From Clostridiales bacterium (GTDB taxonomy: Bacteria > Bacillota > Clostridia > Oscillospirales > Acutalibacteraceae): a DNA stretch of 64,000 bases. This document shows positions 19,574 through 29,572 of this stretch, in pieces. Location: NCBI GenBank assembly GCA_012839185.1, contig DUNU01000002.1:372001-436000 (forward strand). The letters are read 5' to 3'. Every line of letters starts with the position of its first letter. Positions within the stretch are counted from its first letter, which is position 1. The notes under the pieces are model-generated. The model saw only the letters and a program-made list of their open reading frames with translations, was not told the origin of the DNA and ran no database searches. Made by a program: the position numbers and the translations under genes.

Positions 19574-19942
19574 ATGATTCAACAAGAGAGCTTGCTGAAA
19601 GTTGCCGACAATACCGGTGCAAGAGAACTTATGTGCATCCGTGTGCTCGGTGGCTCCGGCAGAAAGTTTGCCAATGTTGGCGACGTTATTGTGGCTTCCG
19701 TTAAGAAAGCTGCACCCGGTGGTGTTGTAAAAAAGGGTGATGTAGTCAAGGCTGTTATTGTACGTACAGCTTACGGTCTTCGTCGTGAAGACGGCTCATA
19801 CATCCGCTTTGATGAAAACGCAGCCGTTATCATCAAGGAAGACAAGACCCCGAGAGGTACTCGTATCTTTGGGCCCGTAGCAAGAGAGCTTCGTGAGAAG
19901 GACTATATGAAGATCCTTTCCCTTGCTCCCGAAACGCTGTAA
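19574..19942 (+). CDS. rplN: 50S ribosomal protein L14
   Basis: This 122-residue uL14 protein contributes to bridge B8 and is the docking site of the silencing factor RsfS in the family. The start [19 protein letters not shown] and the [15 protein letters not shown] segment are typical. AGGAGG precedes the ATG. Confidence 0.97.
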   Translation: MIQQESLLKVADNTGARELMCIRVLGGSGRKFANVGDVIVASVKKAAPGGVVKKGDVVKAVIVRTAYGLRREDGSYIRFDENAAVIIKEDKTPRGTRIFGPVARELREKDYMKILSLAPETL

Positions 19943-19954
19943 GGAGGACTCAGG

Positions 19955-20275
19955 ATGGCTAAAGTACATGTAAAGACCGGCGATACGGTCATGATTATTA
20001 ATGGTAAAGACCGCGGCAAAAAAGGTAAGGTTATGCAGGTTGCTCCCAAAGAGGGTAAGCTTATAGTAGAAGGCTGCAACATCGTATCCAAGCACGTAAA
20101 GCCCCGTAAAATGGGTGAAGCCGGCGGTATCATAAAGGCTGAATCCGCAATGTATGCTTGTAAAGTTCAGCTTGTATGTCCCAAGTGTGATGAGGCAACG
20201 AGAGTTGGTCGCATAATGGACGACAAAAACGGCAAAATGCGTGTCTGCAAGAAGTGCGGCGCAAAGTTTGAATAA
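19955..20275 (+). CDS. rplX: 50S ribosomal protein L24, with cysteine-pair tail
   Basis: This 106-residue uL24 protein is an assembly initiator. The KOW motif ([20 protein letters not shown]) is N-terminal. The C-terminal part holds two cysteine pairs, CPKC and CKKC, about 25 residues apart, forming a likely zinc ribbon as in many Firmicutes. AGGAGG precedes ATG 19955. It belongs to the spc segment of the run. Confidence 0.96.
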   Translation: MAKVHVKTGDTVMIINGKDRGKKGKVMQVAPKEGKLIVEGCNIVSKHVKPRKMGEAGGIIKAESAMYACKVQLVCPKCDEATRVGRIMDDKNGKMRVCKKCGAKFE

Positions 20276-20289
20276 GGAGGAGCAGACAA

Positions 20290-20832
20290 ATGGCAAGACT
20301 TAAAGAATTGTACAAGACCGATGTTGCTCCCGCCCTTATGAGTAAGTTCGGTTATAAGAGCGTAATGCAGATTCCTAAGATTGATAAGGTAGTTATCAAT
20401 GTAGGTTGCGGTGAAGCTAAGGAAAATCCGAAGGCTATCGAAGCAGTAAGTGCAGATATCGCTCAGATTACCGGTCAGAAGCCCATAGTTTGCAAGGCAA
20501 AGAAGTCTGTTGCTAACTTCAAGCTTCGTGAAGGTATGCCTAACGGCGTAAAAGTCACCCTTCGTGGGAACAGAATGTACGAGTTTATTGATCGTTTTTT
20601 CAATATCGCACTTCCCCGTGTTCGTGACTTCAGAGGAATCAATCCCAATTCTTTTGATGGCCGCGGTAATTATTCCGTAGGTGTCAAAGAACAGCTTATT
20701 TTCCCCGAGATTGATTATGAAAAGATAGACAAGGTTCGTGGTATGGATATTTGTTTCGTAACCACAGCCGAAACCGACGAGGAAGCTCGTGAACTTCTTA
20801 AGCTCATGGGTGCTCCGTTTGCAAGAAACTAA
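20290..20832 (+). CDS. rplE: 50S ribosomal protein L5
   Basis: This 180-residue uL5 protein binds 5S rRNA in the central protuberance and touches P-site tRNA. The segments [29 protein letters not shown] and [17 protein letters not shown] are characteristic. AAGGAGGAG precedes the ATG. Confidence 0.97.
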   Translation: MARLKELYKTDVAPALMSKFGYKSVMQIPKIDKVVINVGCGEAKENPKAIEAVSADIAQITGQKPIVCKAKKSVANFKLREGMPNGVKVTLRGNRMYEFIDRFFNIALPRVRDFRGINPNSFDGRGNYSVGVKEQLIFPEIDYEKIDKVRGMDICFVTTAETDEEARELLKLMGAPFARN

Positions 20833-20850
20833 GCAGGAGGTAAAGTAGAT

Positions 20851-21036
20851 ATGGCTAAGACTTCAATGAAGGCTAAGCAGGCACGTCCTGCAAAGTATTC
20901 CACAAGACAGTATAACAGATGCAAAATCTGCGGCAGACCTCATGCTTATCTTCGCAAGTACGGAGTATGTCGTATTTGCTTCAGAGAATTGGCTCATGCA
21001 GGTCAGATTCCCGGAGTAAAGAAAGCAAGCTGGTAA
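20851..21036 (+). CDS. rpsN: 30S ribosomal protein S14, zinc form
   Basis: This 61-residue uS14 protein is the short zinc-binding (C+) type, with Cys24, Cys27, Cys40 and Cys43 in CKIC and CRIC. The C-terminal [11 protein letters not shown] is typical. GCAGGAGG precedes ATG 20851. This form predominates in Gram-positive bacteria and supports the taxonomic reading. Confidence 0.97.
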   Translation: MAKTSMKAKQARPAKYSTRQYNRCKICGRPHAYLRKYGVCRICFRELAHAGQIPGVKKASW

Positions 21037-21048
21037 AGGAGAATTACA

Positions 21049-21447
21049 ATGCAGATTACAGATCCTATCGGCGATATGCTTACAAGAATCCGCAATGCGA
21101 ATTCAGCGAAGCATGAAACCGTTTGTATACCCGCTTCCAACATGAAGAAGGCAATCGCACAGATTCTCGTTGATGAGGGTTTTGTTAAGAACTTTAAGGT
21201 TGTTGATGACGGCAAACAGGGTATTATCGAAATTACTCTTAAGTACGGCAGCAATAAATCTCAGGTTCTTATGGGCTTACGCAGAGTTTCTAAACCCGGT
21301 CTGCGTATATATGCCAACGTAGAGAATATGCCCAAGGTTATGAAAGGCCTCGGTGTCGCCATACTCTCTACATCCAAGGGTATTATGACTGACAGAGATG
21401 CTCGCAAGGCCAACGTTGGCGGCGAAGTGCTCGCATTCGTCTGGTAA
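21049..21447 (+). CDS. rpsH: 30S ribosomal protein S8
   Basis: This 132-residue uS8 protein binds 16S rRNA helix 21. In E. coli it represses the spc operon. The start [13 protein letters not shown] and the C-terminal [20 protein letters not shown] are diagnostic. AAAGGAGA precedes the ATG. Confidence 0.97.
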   Translation: MQITDPIGDMLTRIRNANSAKHETVCIPASNMKKAIAQILVDEGFVKNFKVVDDGKQGIIEITLKYGSNKSQVLMGLRRVSKPGLRIYANVENMPKVMKGLGVAILSTSKGIMTDRDARKANVGGEVLAFVW

Positions 21448-21460
21448 GGAGGAAGCATGA

Positions 21461-22006
21461 ATGTCAAGAATTGGTAAACTCCCTATCGTTATTCCGGCAG
21501 GTGTTGAAGTAACAGTTGATGGCAGCACCGTTACCGTTAAGGGTGCAAAAGACACACTTTGCCAAACTTTTAATGAAAATATCAATATTGAGATAAATGA
21601 CGGTCAGATTACCGTTACCCGCCTCAATGATGATAAAGAAAACCGTTCCCTTCACGGTCTTACTCGTTCTCTTATCAATAATATGGTTACCGGTGTTTCT
21701 GCCGGTTTCAAGAAAGAGCTCGAAATTAACGGTGTCGGTTATCGTGCCGCTATGGAAGGCAACAGTGTAAACCTTTTAGTCGGTTATTCCTACAATGTTG
21801 TTATGACTCCTCCTGCAGGTGTTACCGTAGAAGTTCCAAAACCTCAGAGGATTGTTATTTCCGGTGCCGATAAGCAGGCAGTCGGTCAGTTCGCAGCTGA
21901 GGTTCGTCGTGTTCGTCCTCCGGAACCCTATCACGGTAAGGGCATAAAGTACGCTGATGAAGTAATCCGTCGCAAGGATGGCAAGGCTGGTAAGGGCGGC
22001 AAGTAA
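21461..22006 (+). CDS. rplF: 50S ribosomal protein L6
   Basis: This 181-residue uL6 protein has two related RNA-binding domains near the factor-binding stalk. The start MSRIGKLPIVIPAGVEV and the C-terminal VRRVRPPEPYHGKGIKY are canonical. AAGGAGG lies eight or so bases before ATG 21461. Confidence 0.97.
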   Translation: MSRIGKLPIVIPAGVEVTVDGSTVTVKGAKDTLCQTFNENINIEINDGQITVTRLNDDKENRSLHGLTRSLINNMVTGVSAGFKKELEINGVGYRAAMEGNSVNLLVGYSYNVVMTPPAGVTVEVPKPQRIVISGADKQAVGQFAAEVRRVRPPEPYHGKGIKYADEVIRRKDGKAGKGGK

Positions 22007-22022
22007 AAGGAGTGAATGAAAA

Positions 22023-22382
22023 ATGGTAAAAAGACATGACAGCAGAAAAGCAAGACAGAAGCGTCAAGTCCGTGTCCGCAGCAAGATAAGCGGTACTCCG
22101 GAGCGTCCGAGACTTTCCGTTTTCCGTTCGCTTCAGAACATATATGTTCAGCTTATCGATGACGTAAACGGCGTAACACTTGCTTCTGCTTCAACAGTAG
22201 AAAAAGATTTCACCGAATACGGTGGAAATAAGGAAGCCGCCAAGAAAGTTGGTCTTGCAATAGCTGAAAGAGCTAAGGCAAAGGGCATTGAAGAATGTGT
22301 CTTCGATCGTGGTGGTAATGTTTATACAGGCAGAGTTCAGGCTCTCGCAGATGGTGCCCGAGAGGGCGGCTTAAAGTTCTAA
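22023..22382 (+). CDS. rplR: 50S ribosomal protein L18
   Basis: This 119-residue uL18 protein binds 5S rRNA with L5. The basic N-terminus and the [20 protein letters not shown] segment identify it. The C-terminus [20 protein letters not shown] is typical. AAAGGAGTG precedes ATG 22023. Confidence 0.97.
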   Translation: MVKRHDSRKARQKRQVRVRSKISGTPERPRLSVFRSLQNIYVQLIDDVNGVTLASASTVEKDFTEYGGNKEAAKKVGLAIAERAKAKGIEECVFDRGGNVYTGRVQALADGAREGGLKF

Positions 22383-22397
22383 GGAGGATAAGGAAAA

Positions 22398-22907
22398 ATG
22401 GCTAGGTTTGATAAACAAGCTTCTAATGAACCCGAGCTTCTTGAACGAGTTGTCCATATCGGTCGTGTTGCAAAGACCGTTAAGGGTGGCCGCATTACAA
22501 AGTTCGCCGCACTCGTAGTGGTTGGCGATCAGAACGGCACAATCGGCTTTGGCTTGGGCAAATCCGGCGAAGTTCCGGATGCTATTCGTAAGGGTATCGA
22601 TGATGCCAAGAAGAACATGATCAGCGTATCTCTCAAGGGAACAACAATTCCCCATGAGGTTATCGGTAAATTCGGTGCAGGTGAAGTTCTTATGAAGCCC
22701 GCAGCAGAAGGTACCGGTGTTATTGCCGGCGGTGCAGTACGTGACGTTCTTGAGGTTGTCGGTGTTAAAGACATCCGTACAAAGGCTCTTCGTTCCAATA
22801 ACCCCTGCAACGTAGTTCGTGCTACATTAAACGGTCTTATGCAGCTTCAGACAGCTGAACAAGTCGCAGTTCGCAGAGGTAGATCAGTTAAAGAAATTTT
22901 AGGTTAA
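22398..22907 (+). CDS. rpsE: 30S ribosomal protein S5
   Basis: This 169-residue uS5 protein affects decoding accuracy and mRNA helicase function. The segments [20 protein letters not shown] and [17 protein letters not shown] are present without obvious change in the loop linked to spectinomycin. AAGGAGG precedes the ATG. Confidence 0.97.
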   Translation: MARFDKQASNEPELLERVVHIGRVAKTVKGGRITKFAALVVVGDQNGTIGFGLGKSGEVPDAIRKGIDDAKKNMISVSLKGTTIPHEVIGKFGAGEVLMKPAAEGTGVIAGGAVRDVLEVVGVKDIRTKALRSNNPCNVVRATLNGLMQLQTAEQVAVRRGRSVKEILG

Positions 22908-22918
22908 GGAGGCTACAA

Positions 22919-23095
22919 ATGGCAACTATCAAAATCAAACTTGTCAAGAGTTTAATCTGTTCCAAGAAAGATCAGCTTGCTACTGCAACCTCCTTAGGTC
23001 TTCGCAGAATCGGTGATGTTTCCGAACAGCCCGACAACGCAGCAACACAGGGCAAGATCAAGAAAATTTCTCATCTTGTCAAGGTTATAGACTGA
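22919..23095 (+). CDS. rpmD: 50S ribosomal protein L30
   Basis: This 58-residue uL30 protein starts [20 protein letters not shown] and continues with [11 protein letters not shown], as in the bacterial family. ATG 22919 follows AAGGAGG, and the TGA is at 23093-23095. It fills the space between rpsE and rplO at the expected position in the spc operon. Confidence 0.96.
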   Translation: MATIKIKLVKSLICSKKDQLATATSLGLRRIGDVSEQPDNAATQGKIKKISHLVKVID

Positions 23096-23114
23096 GAAAG
23101 GAAGGGTTATATAC

Positions 23115-23558
23115 ATGAAATTACACGAATTATCACCCAATCCCGGCTCCGTTAAAGATGTAAAGCGTGTCGGTAGAGGTACTTCCTCCGGTCATGGAAA
23201 AACGTCCGGTAAAGGTCATAAGGGTATGAAGGCAAGAGCCGGTAAAGGTCCTCGTTTAGGCTTTGAAGGCGGTCAGATGCCCATTCAGAGACGTGTTCCC
23301 AAGAGAGGTTTCAACAATATTTTCGCTAAGCAAAATGCTATTGTTAACATCGCAGACATCTGTGAGCGTTTCAACGATGGTGATGTAGTTGATGCAGCAG
23401 CTCTTATCGCATCCGGCTTAGTCAAGAAAGAACTTGACGGTATCAAAGTTTTAGGTTACGGTGAATGCAGCAAGAAACTTACCGTTAAGGTCAACGCTTT
23501 CTCCGCAAGTGCTAAGGAGAAGATTGAAGCAGCCGGCGGTACAGCCGAAACTCTTTAA
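23115..23558 (+). CDS. rplO: 50S ribosomal protein L15
   Basis: This 147-residue uL15 protein is a late assembly protein with a long glycine- and lysine-rich N-terminal extension, here [19 protein letters not shown]. The C-terminal globular domain has the usual length. AAAGGAAGG precedes ATG 23115. secY follows 44 bases later. Confidence 0.97.
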   Translation: MKLHELSPNPGSVKDVKRVGRGTSSGHGKTSGKGHKGMKARAGKGPRLGFEGGQMPIQRRVPKRGFNNIFAKQNAIVNIADICERFNDGDVVDAAALIASGLVKKELDGIKVLGYGECSKKLTVKVNAFSASAKEKIEAAGGTAETL

Positions 23559-23602
23559 TTCATTACTTGGTATTTTATATAGGAAGGAGCGTGTGACACA
23601 GT

Positions 23603-24931
23603 ATGTTAAAAACAATTATCAATGCTTGGAGAATTCCCGATATTCGCAAAAAGATACTCTTCACAGCTTTGATCGTATTCATTTTCAGATTGGGTTCAGC
23701 TATTCCGGTACCCTTCTTGGATATTACCGGTGAACTTGTTGACTCAACTGCACAAGGTGGTGCCACCTTCATGAACTACCTCGTCATGATGACGGGTGAA
23801 GCGTTCAACTACGGTACCATCTTCGCTATGTCTATCACCCCGTACATTAACGCAAGCATTATTATTCAGCTTCTCACTGTTGCTATCCCTGCTCTTGAAA
23901 GACTTTCAAAAGAGGGAGAAGAAGGTCAGAAGAAGATTACTGCTATTACACGTTATTCATCAATCGGTCTTGCCGTTATGCAGAGTATTGCATACTTTGT
24001 ATATCTTCGTTCGAGAGATTTTATCTCCACTGACATTGAAGGCAATGAATACACCGGATTTTTCCTTTTCTTACAAGCAGCAGTTGTTGTTTGTATCCTT
24101 ACCGGTGGTACTGCACTTATTGTATGGCTCGGTGAAAGAATTAATGAAAAGGGTATTGGTAACGGTATCTCCATGATACTCTTTGCCGGTATCGTTTCAC
24201 GTATTCCCACTATGGCAGGTACTCTTTGGCAGTACTTCCAGATGGGTGGCGGATACTATGCTATCGTACCGATTTTTGCAGTTGTCCTCCTTCTTATGAT
24301 TTCTTATATCGTTTGGATGGATAATGCAGAACACAGAATTCCCGTTCAATACGCAAAGCGTGTTGTCGGTCGTAAGATGTATGGCGGTCAGAACTCACAT
24401 ATTCCGCTTAAGGTTAATATGTCCGGTGTTCTTCCCATTATCTTTGCATCTTCCATTCTCTCTCTTCCTCCGACAATCAATATGTTTGTCAATGCCAAGG
24501 AAGGCGACGGATGGTACGATCATTTCTTCAAGTTTTTCAACTCGGATCACTGGCTCTATGCTATTATCTATTTCTTCCTGATTATCTTTTTTGCTTACTT
24601 TTACAGTGCAATTCAGTATAATCCGATTGAAATGGCTAACAATATCCGTAATAACTCCGGTGCGATCCCCGGTATTCGTCCGGGTAAACCCACTTCCGAT
24701 TATATCGCAAAGGTTATGAATAAGATTACACTTTTGGGTGCTCTTCTTATCAGCGTCGTTGCTCTTCTTCCCATCATCTTTTCTCTTATTTGCAATGCTT
24801 TTGATCATACGGTTGCAGGTCTTTCATTAGGCGGCACATCAGTAATTATTTTAGTTGGTGTTGCTCTTGAAACTGTACGTCAGCTTGAGAGCCAGATGAT
24901 GATGCGTCATTACAAGAGCTTCCTTCCTTGA
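23603..24931 (+). CDS. secY: Preprotein translocase subunit SecY
   Basis: This 442-residue membrane protein is the channel of the Sec translocon, with ten predicted transmembrane helices. The plug and helix 2 region is near MSITPYINASIIIQLLTVAI, and RINEKGIGNGISMILFAGI is the conserved helix 4/5 segment. The cytoplasmic loops carry basic residues contacting the ribosome and SecA. AGGAAGGAG precedes the ATG. The secY-adk-map order is the classical Firmicutes arrangement. Confidence 0.97.
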   Translation: MLKTIINAWRIPDIRKKILFTALIVFIFRLGSAIPVPFLDITGELVDSTAQGGATFMNYLVMMTGEAFNYGTIFAMSITPYINASIIIQLLTVAIPALERLSKEGEEGQKKITAITRYSSIGLAVMQSIAYFVYLRSRDFISTDIEGNEYTGFFLFLQAAVVVCILTGGTALIVWLGERINEKGIGNGISMILFAGIVSRIPTMAGTLWQYFQMGGGYYAIVPIFAVVLLLMISYIVWMDNAEHRIPVQYAKRVVGRKMYGGQNSHIPLKVNMSGVLPIIFASSILSLPPTINMFVNAKEGDGWYDHFFKFFNSDHWLYAIIYFFLIIFFAYFYSAIQYNPIEMANNIRNNSGAIPGIRPGKPTSDYIAKVMNKITLLGALLISVVALLPIIFSLICNAFDHTVAGLSLGGTSVIILVGVALETVRQLESQMMMRHYKSFLP

Positions 24932-24945
24932 TTAAGGAGAAGAAT

Positions 24946-25575
24946 ATGAATATAATTTTCTTAGGTGCACCGGGTGCAGGTAAGGGTACTCAGGCTGAAG
25001 TAGTTGCTAAAGCCAAGAATATTCCGGCAATTTCTACCGGCAATATCATCCGCGAGGCTCTTGCCAACGGCACCGATATGGGTAAAAAAGCTAAGTCCTA
25101 TATGGATGCCGGTCAGTTGGTTCCCGATGAAGTGGTTATCGGAATTATCAAGGACAGGCTCGCAGAGCCTGACTGTGCAAACGGTTTTATCCTTGACGGG
25201 TTTCCGAGAACAATTCCCCAAGCCGAAGCACTTGATGCTATGGGTGTTGTAATTGATAAGGTTATCGAGATTGATGTATCTGACGAGGATATCGTTAAGC
25301 GTATGTCAGGTCGTCGTGTCTGCAGGAAGTGCGGCGTAACTTATCACATAGATTACAAAAAGCCATTGGTTGAAGGAAAGTGCGACACATGCGGAAACGA
25401 ATTAAGTATTCGTCCCGATGATGCTCCTGAAACAGTTCTTGACAGACTTACCGTCTATCACGAACTGACTAAACCTCTCAGGGGTTACTATGCCGAACAA
25501 GGCAAGTTAATCACGATTGAAGGTCAGGATAAAGTCGCAGATACAACAGCTCTTACACTGAAAGCTGTTGAATAA
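24946..25575 (+). CDS. adk: Adenylate kinase with Cys4 lid
   Basis: This 209-residue enzyme interconverts ATP, ADP and AMP. The P-loop GAPGAGKGT is at residues 7-15, and the lid domain carries CRKCG and CDTCG, a structural zinc site common in Gram-positive enzymes. DGFPRT is the conserved nucleotide motif. The frame is open further upstream, but ATG 24946 is chosen because AAGGAGA lies nine bases before it and the protein starts MNIIFLG. It lies 14 bases after secY. Confidence 0.96.
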   Translation: MNIIFLGAPGAGKGTQAEVVAKAKNIPAISTGNIIREALANGTDMGKKAKSYMDAGQLVPDEVVIGIIKDRLAEPDCANGFILDGFPRTIPQAEALDAMGVVIDKVIEIDVSDEDIVKRMSGRRVCRKCGVTYHIDYKKPLVEGKCDTCGNELSIRPDDAPETVLDRLTVYHELTKPLRGYYAEQGKLITIEGQDKVADTTALTLKAVE

Positions 25576-25606
25576 CACTTGATTATCGTTGAAGGGATAT
25601 GTAAGC

Positions 25607-26362
25607 GTGGTTTTTATCAAATCCGAAAAAGAAATAGAAGGAATCAGAAAGGCATGCCGCATTTCTGCCGGTGCGTTAAAGGCAGCCGGTGAAGCGGTTA
25701 AACCCGGTATTTCCACTGCCGAAATTGACAAAATTGCTCATGATTATGTCATCGCTCACGGTGCAGTACCGAATTTCTTGAATTATAATGATTTCCCTGC
25801 TTCTGCTTGCATTTCCGTCAACGAAGAAGTAATACACGGCATTCCCTCGAAAGACAAAATTCTTAAAGAGGGCGACATCGTTTCCATCGATATGGGAGCT
25901 GCGATTGACGGCTTTCACGGTGATAATGCTGCCACTTTCCCCGTCGGTAAAATTTCCGATGAGGCTATGCGGCTGATAGAAACCACACGAGAATCATTTT
26001 ATGAAGGAATGAAATACGTGCGGGATGGCAGCAGATTGGGCGATGTAGGTTATCACATTCAAAAGTATTGCGAAGAGAGAGGCTACGGCGTAGTTCGTGA
26101 GTTTACCGGACACGGTTGCGGCAAGGCTCTTCATGAGGATCCTTCAATTCCCAACTACGGCAGACCGGGTAAGGGTATGCGACTTATGAAGGGAATGACA
26201 TTGGCGATTGAGCCGATGATTACCGAAGGCAAACCCGATATTGATATTCTTGATGACTGCTGGACAATCGTCACTCTTGACGGAAAGCTTGCAGCTCATT
26301 ATGAGCATACAATACTCGTAACCGAAGACGGATATGAGATACTCACGGTTTGCGATGAATGA
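25607..26362 (+). CDS. map: Methionine aminopeptidase type I
   Basis: This 251-residue enzyme removes the initiator methionine. All five metal ligands are visible: Asp in SIDMGA, Asp in FHGDNAA, His in FTGHGCG, Glu in AIEPMIT and Glu in HYEHTILVTEDG. HGIP carries the conserved catalytic histidine. A GTG at 25607 is preferred, with GAAGGGA about ten bases before it. A TTG at 25589 is the alternative and would add six residues. Confidence 0.95.
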   Translation: MVFIKSEKEIEGIRKACRISAGALKAAGEAVKPGISTAEIDKIAHDYVIAHGAVPNFLNYNDFPASACISVNEEVIHGIPSKDKILKEGDIVSIDMGAAIDGFHGDNAATFPVGKISDEAMRLIETTRESFYEGMKYVRDGSRLGDVGYHIQKYCEERGYGVVREFTGHGCGKALHEDPSIPNYGRPGKGMRLMKGMTLAIEPMITEGKPDIDILDDCWTIVTLDGKLAAHYEHTILVTEDGYEILTVCDE

Positions 26363-26630
26363 GATAATGCCGAAAGATGTTGTTTTGTCGGTTTCCGGTC
26401 GTGATAAAGGCAGAATATTTGCTGTAATAGATGTTGATGAAAAATATGTCTATATCTGTGACGGCAAGGAAAGACCTCTTTCTCGCCCTAAACGTAAGAA
26501 CCGTCGTCACGTGTCTCCCACTCGTCACTGTGTGGAGAGCGAGGCTTTCAGAGGGAACAAAGCCCTGAAAAAAGCACTGTCACAAATATCAATCAATTTA
26601 GAAGAAAGGAGCAGCGGTACCGATTCATAA
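26355..26630 (+). CDS. KOW-domain protein (L14e-like)
   Basis: This protein of about 91 residues carries one N-terminal KOW-like motif ([20 protein letters not shown]), followed by a basic segment ([10 protein letters not shown]) and a short helix. Proteins of this kind are typically found between map and infA in Clostridia and are presumed to bind RNA or ribosomes. The function is not established. It overlaps the map stop by a few bases. ATG 26355 is chosen, and ATG 26367 is equally possible. Confidence 0.8.
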   Translation: MNEIMPKDVVLSVSGRDKGRIFAVIDVDEKYVYICDGKERPLSRPKRKNRRHVSPTRHCVESEAFRGNKALKKALSQISINLEERSSGTDS

Positions 26631-26646
26631 CGTATCGCGTCAAAAT

Positions 26647-26865
26647 ATGGCAAAATCCGATATGATTGAAGTAGAAGGCAAGATTGTAGAAACCTTACCT
26701 AATGCGAATTTCAAAGTCGAACTTGAGAATGGTTGTATAATCGATGCCACAATCTCGGGGAAACTTCGTATGAACTATATCCGCATACTCCTCGGCGATA
26801 AGGTAAAGGTCGAGCTATCTCCCTATGACCTTACTCGCGGAAGAATAACATGGAGATCTAAATAG
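26647..26865 (+). CDS. infA: Translation initiation factor IF-1
   Basis: This 72-residue S1-like OB-fold protein binds the 30S A site. The sequence contains [19 protein letters not shown] and ends [11 protein letters not shown], both canonical. It lies in the usual position before rpmJ. The upstream sequence has no strong Shine-Dalgarno, so initiation may depend on coupling from the KOW gene. Confidence 0.96.
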   Translation: MAKSDMIEVEGKIVETLPNANFKVELENGCIIDATISGKLRMNYIRILLGDKVKVELSPYDLTRGRITWRSK

Positions 26866-26891
26866 GACTCATAACACTTAGGAGGTAACAA

Positions 26892-27005
26892 ATGAAAGTC
26901 AGACCTTCTGTCAAAAAGATCTGCCCCAAGTGCAAGATCATTAAGCGTAAGGGTAAAATCATGGTTATCTGTGAAAACCCGAAACACAAACAGCGTCAGG
27001 GTTAA
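26892..27005 (+). CDS. rpmJ: 50S ribosomal protein L36, zinc form
   Basis: This 37-residue bL36 protein has the four zinc ligands Cys11, Cys14, Cys27 and His32. It starts [23 protein letters not shown] lies before ATG 26892. Confidence 0.97.
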   Translation: MKVRPSVKKICPKCKIIKRKGKIMVICENPKHKQRQG

Positions 27006-27037
27006 TCCCTGCAATCTAGTGGAGGTGCATTTGACAA

Positions 27038-27409
27038 ATGGCACGTATTTCCGGTATTGACCTTCCGAGAGATAAGAGAATTGAAATTGCTCTTACATAT
27101 ATCTACGGTGTAGGTCGCAAAACCGCAAATGACATTATCATGGCTACCGGTATAAATCCCGATACGAGAGTTAAGGATTTAACCGAGGACGATGTGTCCA
27201 AAATCAATGATTTTATCAACAGTCATCTTGTTGTCGAAGGTGATCTCAAGAGAGAAAAAGCATTCGCAATCAAGACACTTGTTGAAATCGGCAGCTATCG
27301 CGGTGTCCGTCATCGTAAAAAGCTCCCCGTACGCGGTCAGCGTTCAAAAACAAACGCTCGTACCGTCAAGGGTGGCAAGAGAATAGCAATTGCCGGCAAG
27401 AAGAAATAA
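27038..27409 (+). CDS. rpsM: 30S ribosomal protein S13
   Basis: This 123-residue uS13 protein bridges the 30S head to the 50S subunit. The start [20 protein letters not shown] and the [20 protein letters not shown] segment are diagnostic. The ribosome site GGAGGTG lies at 27021-27027. It begins the alpha-operon segment rpsM-rpsK-rpsD-rpoA-rplQ. Confidence 0.97.
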   Translation: MARISGIDLPRDKRIEIALTYIYGVGRKTANDIIMATGINPDTRVKDLTEDDVSKINDFINSHLVVEGDLKREKAFAIKTLVEIGSYRGVRHRKKLPVRGQRSKTNARTVKGGKRIAIAGKKK

Positions 27410-27420
27410 GGAGGTAGATT

Positions 27421-27822
27421 ATGGCAAAGGCAGTTAAAAAGAGTGCCAATACTCGTAAGCGTCGTGTATCAAAGAATATCGACAAGGGTCAGGTTCATAT
27501 TCAGGCCACCTTCAACAACACAATAGTCACTATTACAGACACTCAGGGTAACGCAGTATCGTGGGCATCCGCCGGCGAAATGGGTTTCCGTGGTTCCAGA
27601 AAGTCTACTCCGTTCGCAGCTCAGACCGCAGCTGAAACAGCAGCTAAGATTGCTGTTGATCAGGGCATGAAGTCTGTTGATGTATTCGTAAAAGGTCCCG
27701 GTCAGGGTCGTGAGAATGCTATCAGAGCTTTACAGGGTGCAGGTCTTACTGTTACAGGTATCAAGGACGTAACTCCTATTCCTCACAATGGTTGCCGTCC
27801 GCCTAAGAGAAGACGCGTTTAG
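27421..27822 (+). CDS. rpsK: 30S ribosomal protein S11
   Basis: This 133-residue uS11 protein lies on the platform near the mRNA exit. [15 protein letters not shown] and the C-terminal [16 protein letters not shown] are canonical. AAGGAGG precedes ATG 27421. Confidence 0.97.
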   Translation: MAKAVKKSANTRKRRVSKNIDKGQVHIQATFNNTIVTITDTQGNAVSWASAGEMGFRGSRKSTPFAAQTAAETAAKIAVDQGMKSVDVFVKGPGQGRENAIRALQGAGLTVTGIKDVTPIPHNGCRPPKRRRV

Positions 27823-27853
27823 TAGGGACAACATTTCGGAGGTGATTTAACAC

Positions 27854-28477
27854 ATGGCAAGATATACTGGCGCAGTATGCAAAATGTGCCGTCGTGAAGG
27901 CAAAAAGCTCTTTTTAAAGGGTGACAGATGCTACACAAACAAATGTGCTTTAGAGCGTCGTGCTTATTTCCCCGGACAGCATGGACCGACAAGTCGTGTA
28001 AAGCTTTCCGGTTATGGTTTGCAGCTTCGTGCTAAGCAGCAGGCAAGACGTTTTTACGGCATCAATGAAAAACAGTTTGAAAAGTATTTCGTAATGGCTG
28101 CAAAGAAGACCGGTATTACCGGTGATAATCTTTTAAGAATTTGCGAATCTCGACTTGATAACGTCGTATTTTCAATGGGCTTCGCCTCTTCCAGAGCGGA
28201 AGCTCGTCAACTCGTAACACACGGTCACTTCCTCGTAAACGGTAAGAAAGTTGATATTCCTTCATACCTTTGCAAGGCAGGCGATGTTGTTGCAATTAAA
28301 AAGGCAAGCTTAGAGAGCGAAAAGTTCAAAGCTATCTTTGAGGCAAAACACAGCATCCCGGCTTGGGTTGAGGTTAATGCTGAAACTGCAGAAGGTAAAA
28401 TTATCGATTTACCTGAGAGAGATCAGATTAGTGTTCCTGTTGAAGAGCAGCTTATCGTTGAGTATTATTCAAAATAA
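27854..28477 (+). CDS. rpsD: 30S ribosomal protein S4, zinc-ligand form
   Basis: This 207-residue uS4 protein initiates 30S assembly. The N-terminus keeps four cysteines (9, 12, 26 and 31), consistent with a bound zinc. [10 protein letters not shown] and the S4-domain segment around [18 protein letters not shown] are present. Here it lies inside the alpha operon, whereas B. subtilis has it as a separate self-regulated gene. GGAGGTG lies before the start. Confidence 0.97.
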   Translation: MARYTGAVCKMCRREGKKLFLKGDRCYTNKCALERRAYFPGQHGPTSRVKLSGYGLQLRAKQQARRFYGINEKQFEKYFVMAAKKTGITGDNLLRICESRLDNVVFSMGFASSRAEARQLVTHGHFLVNGKKVDIPSYLCKAGDVVAIKKASLESEKFKAIFEAKHSIPAWVEVNAETAEGKIIDLPERDQISVPVEEQLIVEYYSK

Positions 28478-28547
28478 TCAACATTTTGTTAAAGCTGCTT
28501 AAAATGACTTTAACAGGGGAAACGCAGTATTGGAGGGTTTTAGACAA

Positions 28548-29537
28548 ATGGTTGGTTTTCAGAAGCCTACAATCGAATGCATAGAAACAGTCCCCGCGAG
28601 TAGTAACAGCGCTGTAAGTACAGCGAAGTTCGTACTCAAACCCCTTGAAAGAGGATATGGCACTACTATCGGAAACTCAATGAGACGAGTATTGCTTTCA
28701 TCCTTAACGGGTTATGCAATTATTTCAGCAAAAATAACCGGTAACAATAAGCTCATTACTCATGAGTTTACCACTATCGAGGGTATACGTGAAGACGTTA
28801 CTGAAATTATTCTTAACCTCAAGGGTGTAATACTTAAAATGCACCATGACGAACAGAAGAAGCTCTATCTTAGTGTTTCCAACGAAGAAGATGCTCCTCG
28901 TGTTGTCACAGCAGCTGATATAGAAAAAGACAGCGACGTTGAGATTCTTAATCCGGATCACAGACTCGCTACTTTAAACAAGGGTGCAAAGCTTGAGCTT
29001 GAACTCACTTGTGACGAAGGCAGAGGCTATACGACTGCTGAACGCAATAAGAATGAAAAGGCAATCGGCCCTGATGAAATCGCTGTCGATTCCATCTATA
29101 CTCCTGTAAACAAGGTTAACTATACCGTAGTACCAACTCGTGTCGGTAATATTACTGACTTCGATGAACTTCAGATTGAAGTTGAAACAAACGGTGTAAT
29201 TTCCGCACAGGAAGCTCTTGCCGGTGCTGCCAAGATTCTCATCGAGCACCTCACCTCGTTCACTAATCTTTGTGAACAGGCAGGCAGTGTCGAAGTTATG
29301 TTTGAAAAGACTGATAACGACGAAGAAAAGAATCTTGAGATGACCGTTGAGGAACTTGACTTATCAGTTCGCTCCTTCAACTGTTTGAAGAGAGCAAATA
29401 TCCACACTGTCGGCGATTTAATCGTTAAAACTGAAGATGAAATGATGCGTGTACGCAACTTGGGAAGAAAATCTCTCGAAGAAGTTGTCGATAAGCTTGC
29501 ATCGTTGGGTCTTTCATTAAACAAGGAAGAAGATTAA
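28548..29537 (+). CDS. rpoA: RNA polymerase alpha subunit
   Basis: This 329-residue subunit starts RNA polymerase assembly. The N-terminal dimerisation domain contains LKPLERGYGTTIGNSMRR. The C-terminal domain (about residues 260-320) has SFNCLKRANIHTVGDL and RNLGRKSLEEV, for promoter UP-element and activator contacts. ATG 28548 is chosen because GGAGGG (28532-28537) lies ten bases upstream; a TTG before that site is less likely. The 70-base gap from rpsD carries a 7-bp hairpin (GTTAAAG/CTTTAAC). Confidence 0.97.
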   Translation: MVGFQKPTIECIETVPASSNSAVSTAKFVLKPLERGYGTTIGNSMRRVLLSSLTGYAIISAKITGNNKLITHEFTTIEGIREDVTEIILNLKGVILKMHHDEQKKLYLSVSNEEDAPRVVTAADIEKDSDVEILNPDHRLATLNKGAKLELELTCDEGRGYTTAERNKNEKAIGPDEIAVDSIYTPVNKVNYTVVPTRVGNITDFDELQIEVETNGVISAQEALAGAAKILIEHLTSFTNLCEQAGSVEVMFEKTDNDEEKNLEMTVEELDLSVRSFNCLKRANIHTVGDLIVKTEDEMMRVRNLGRKSLEEVVDKLASLGLSLNKEED

Positions 29538-29572
29538 TTGCCAAATACCCTTTGTAAGGAGTTGATTTTACT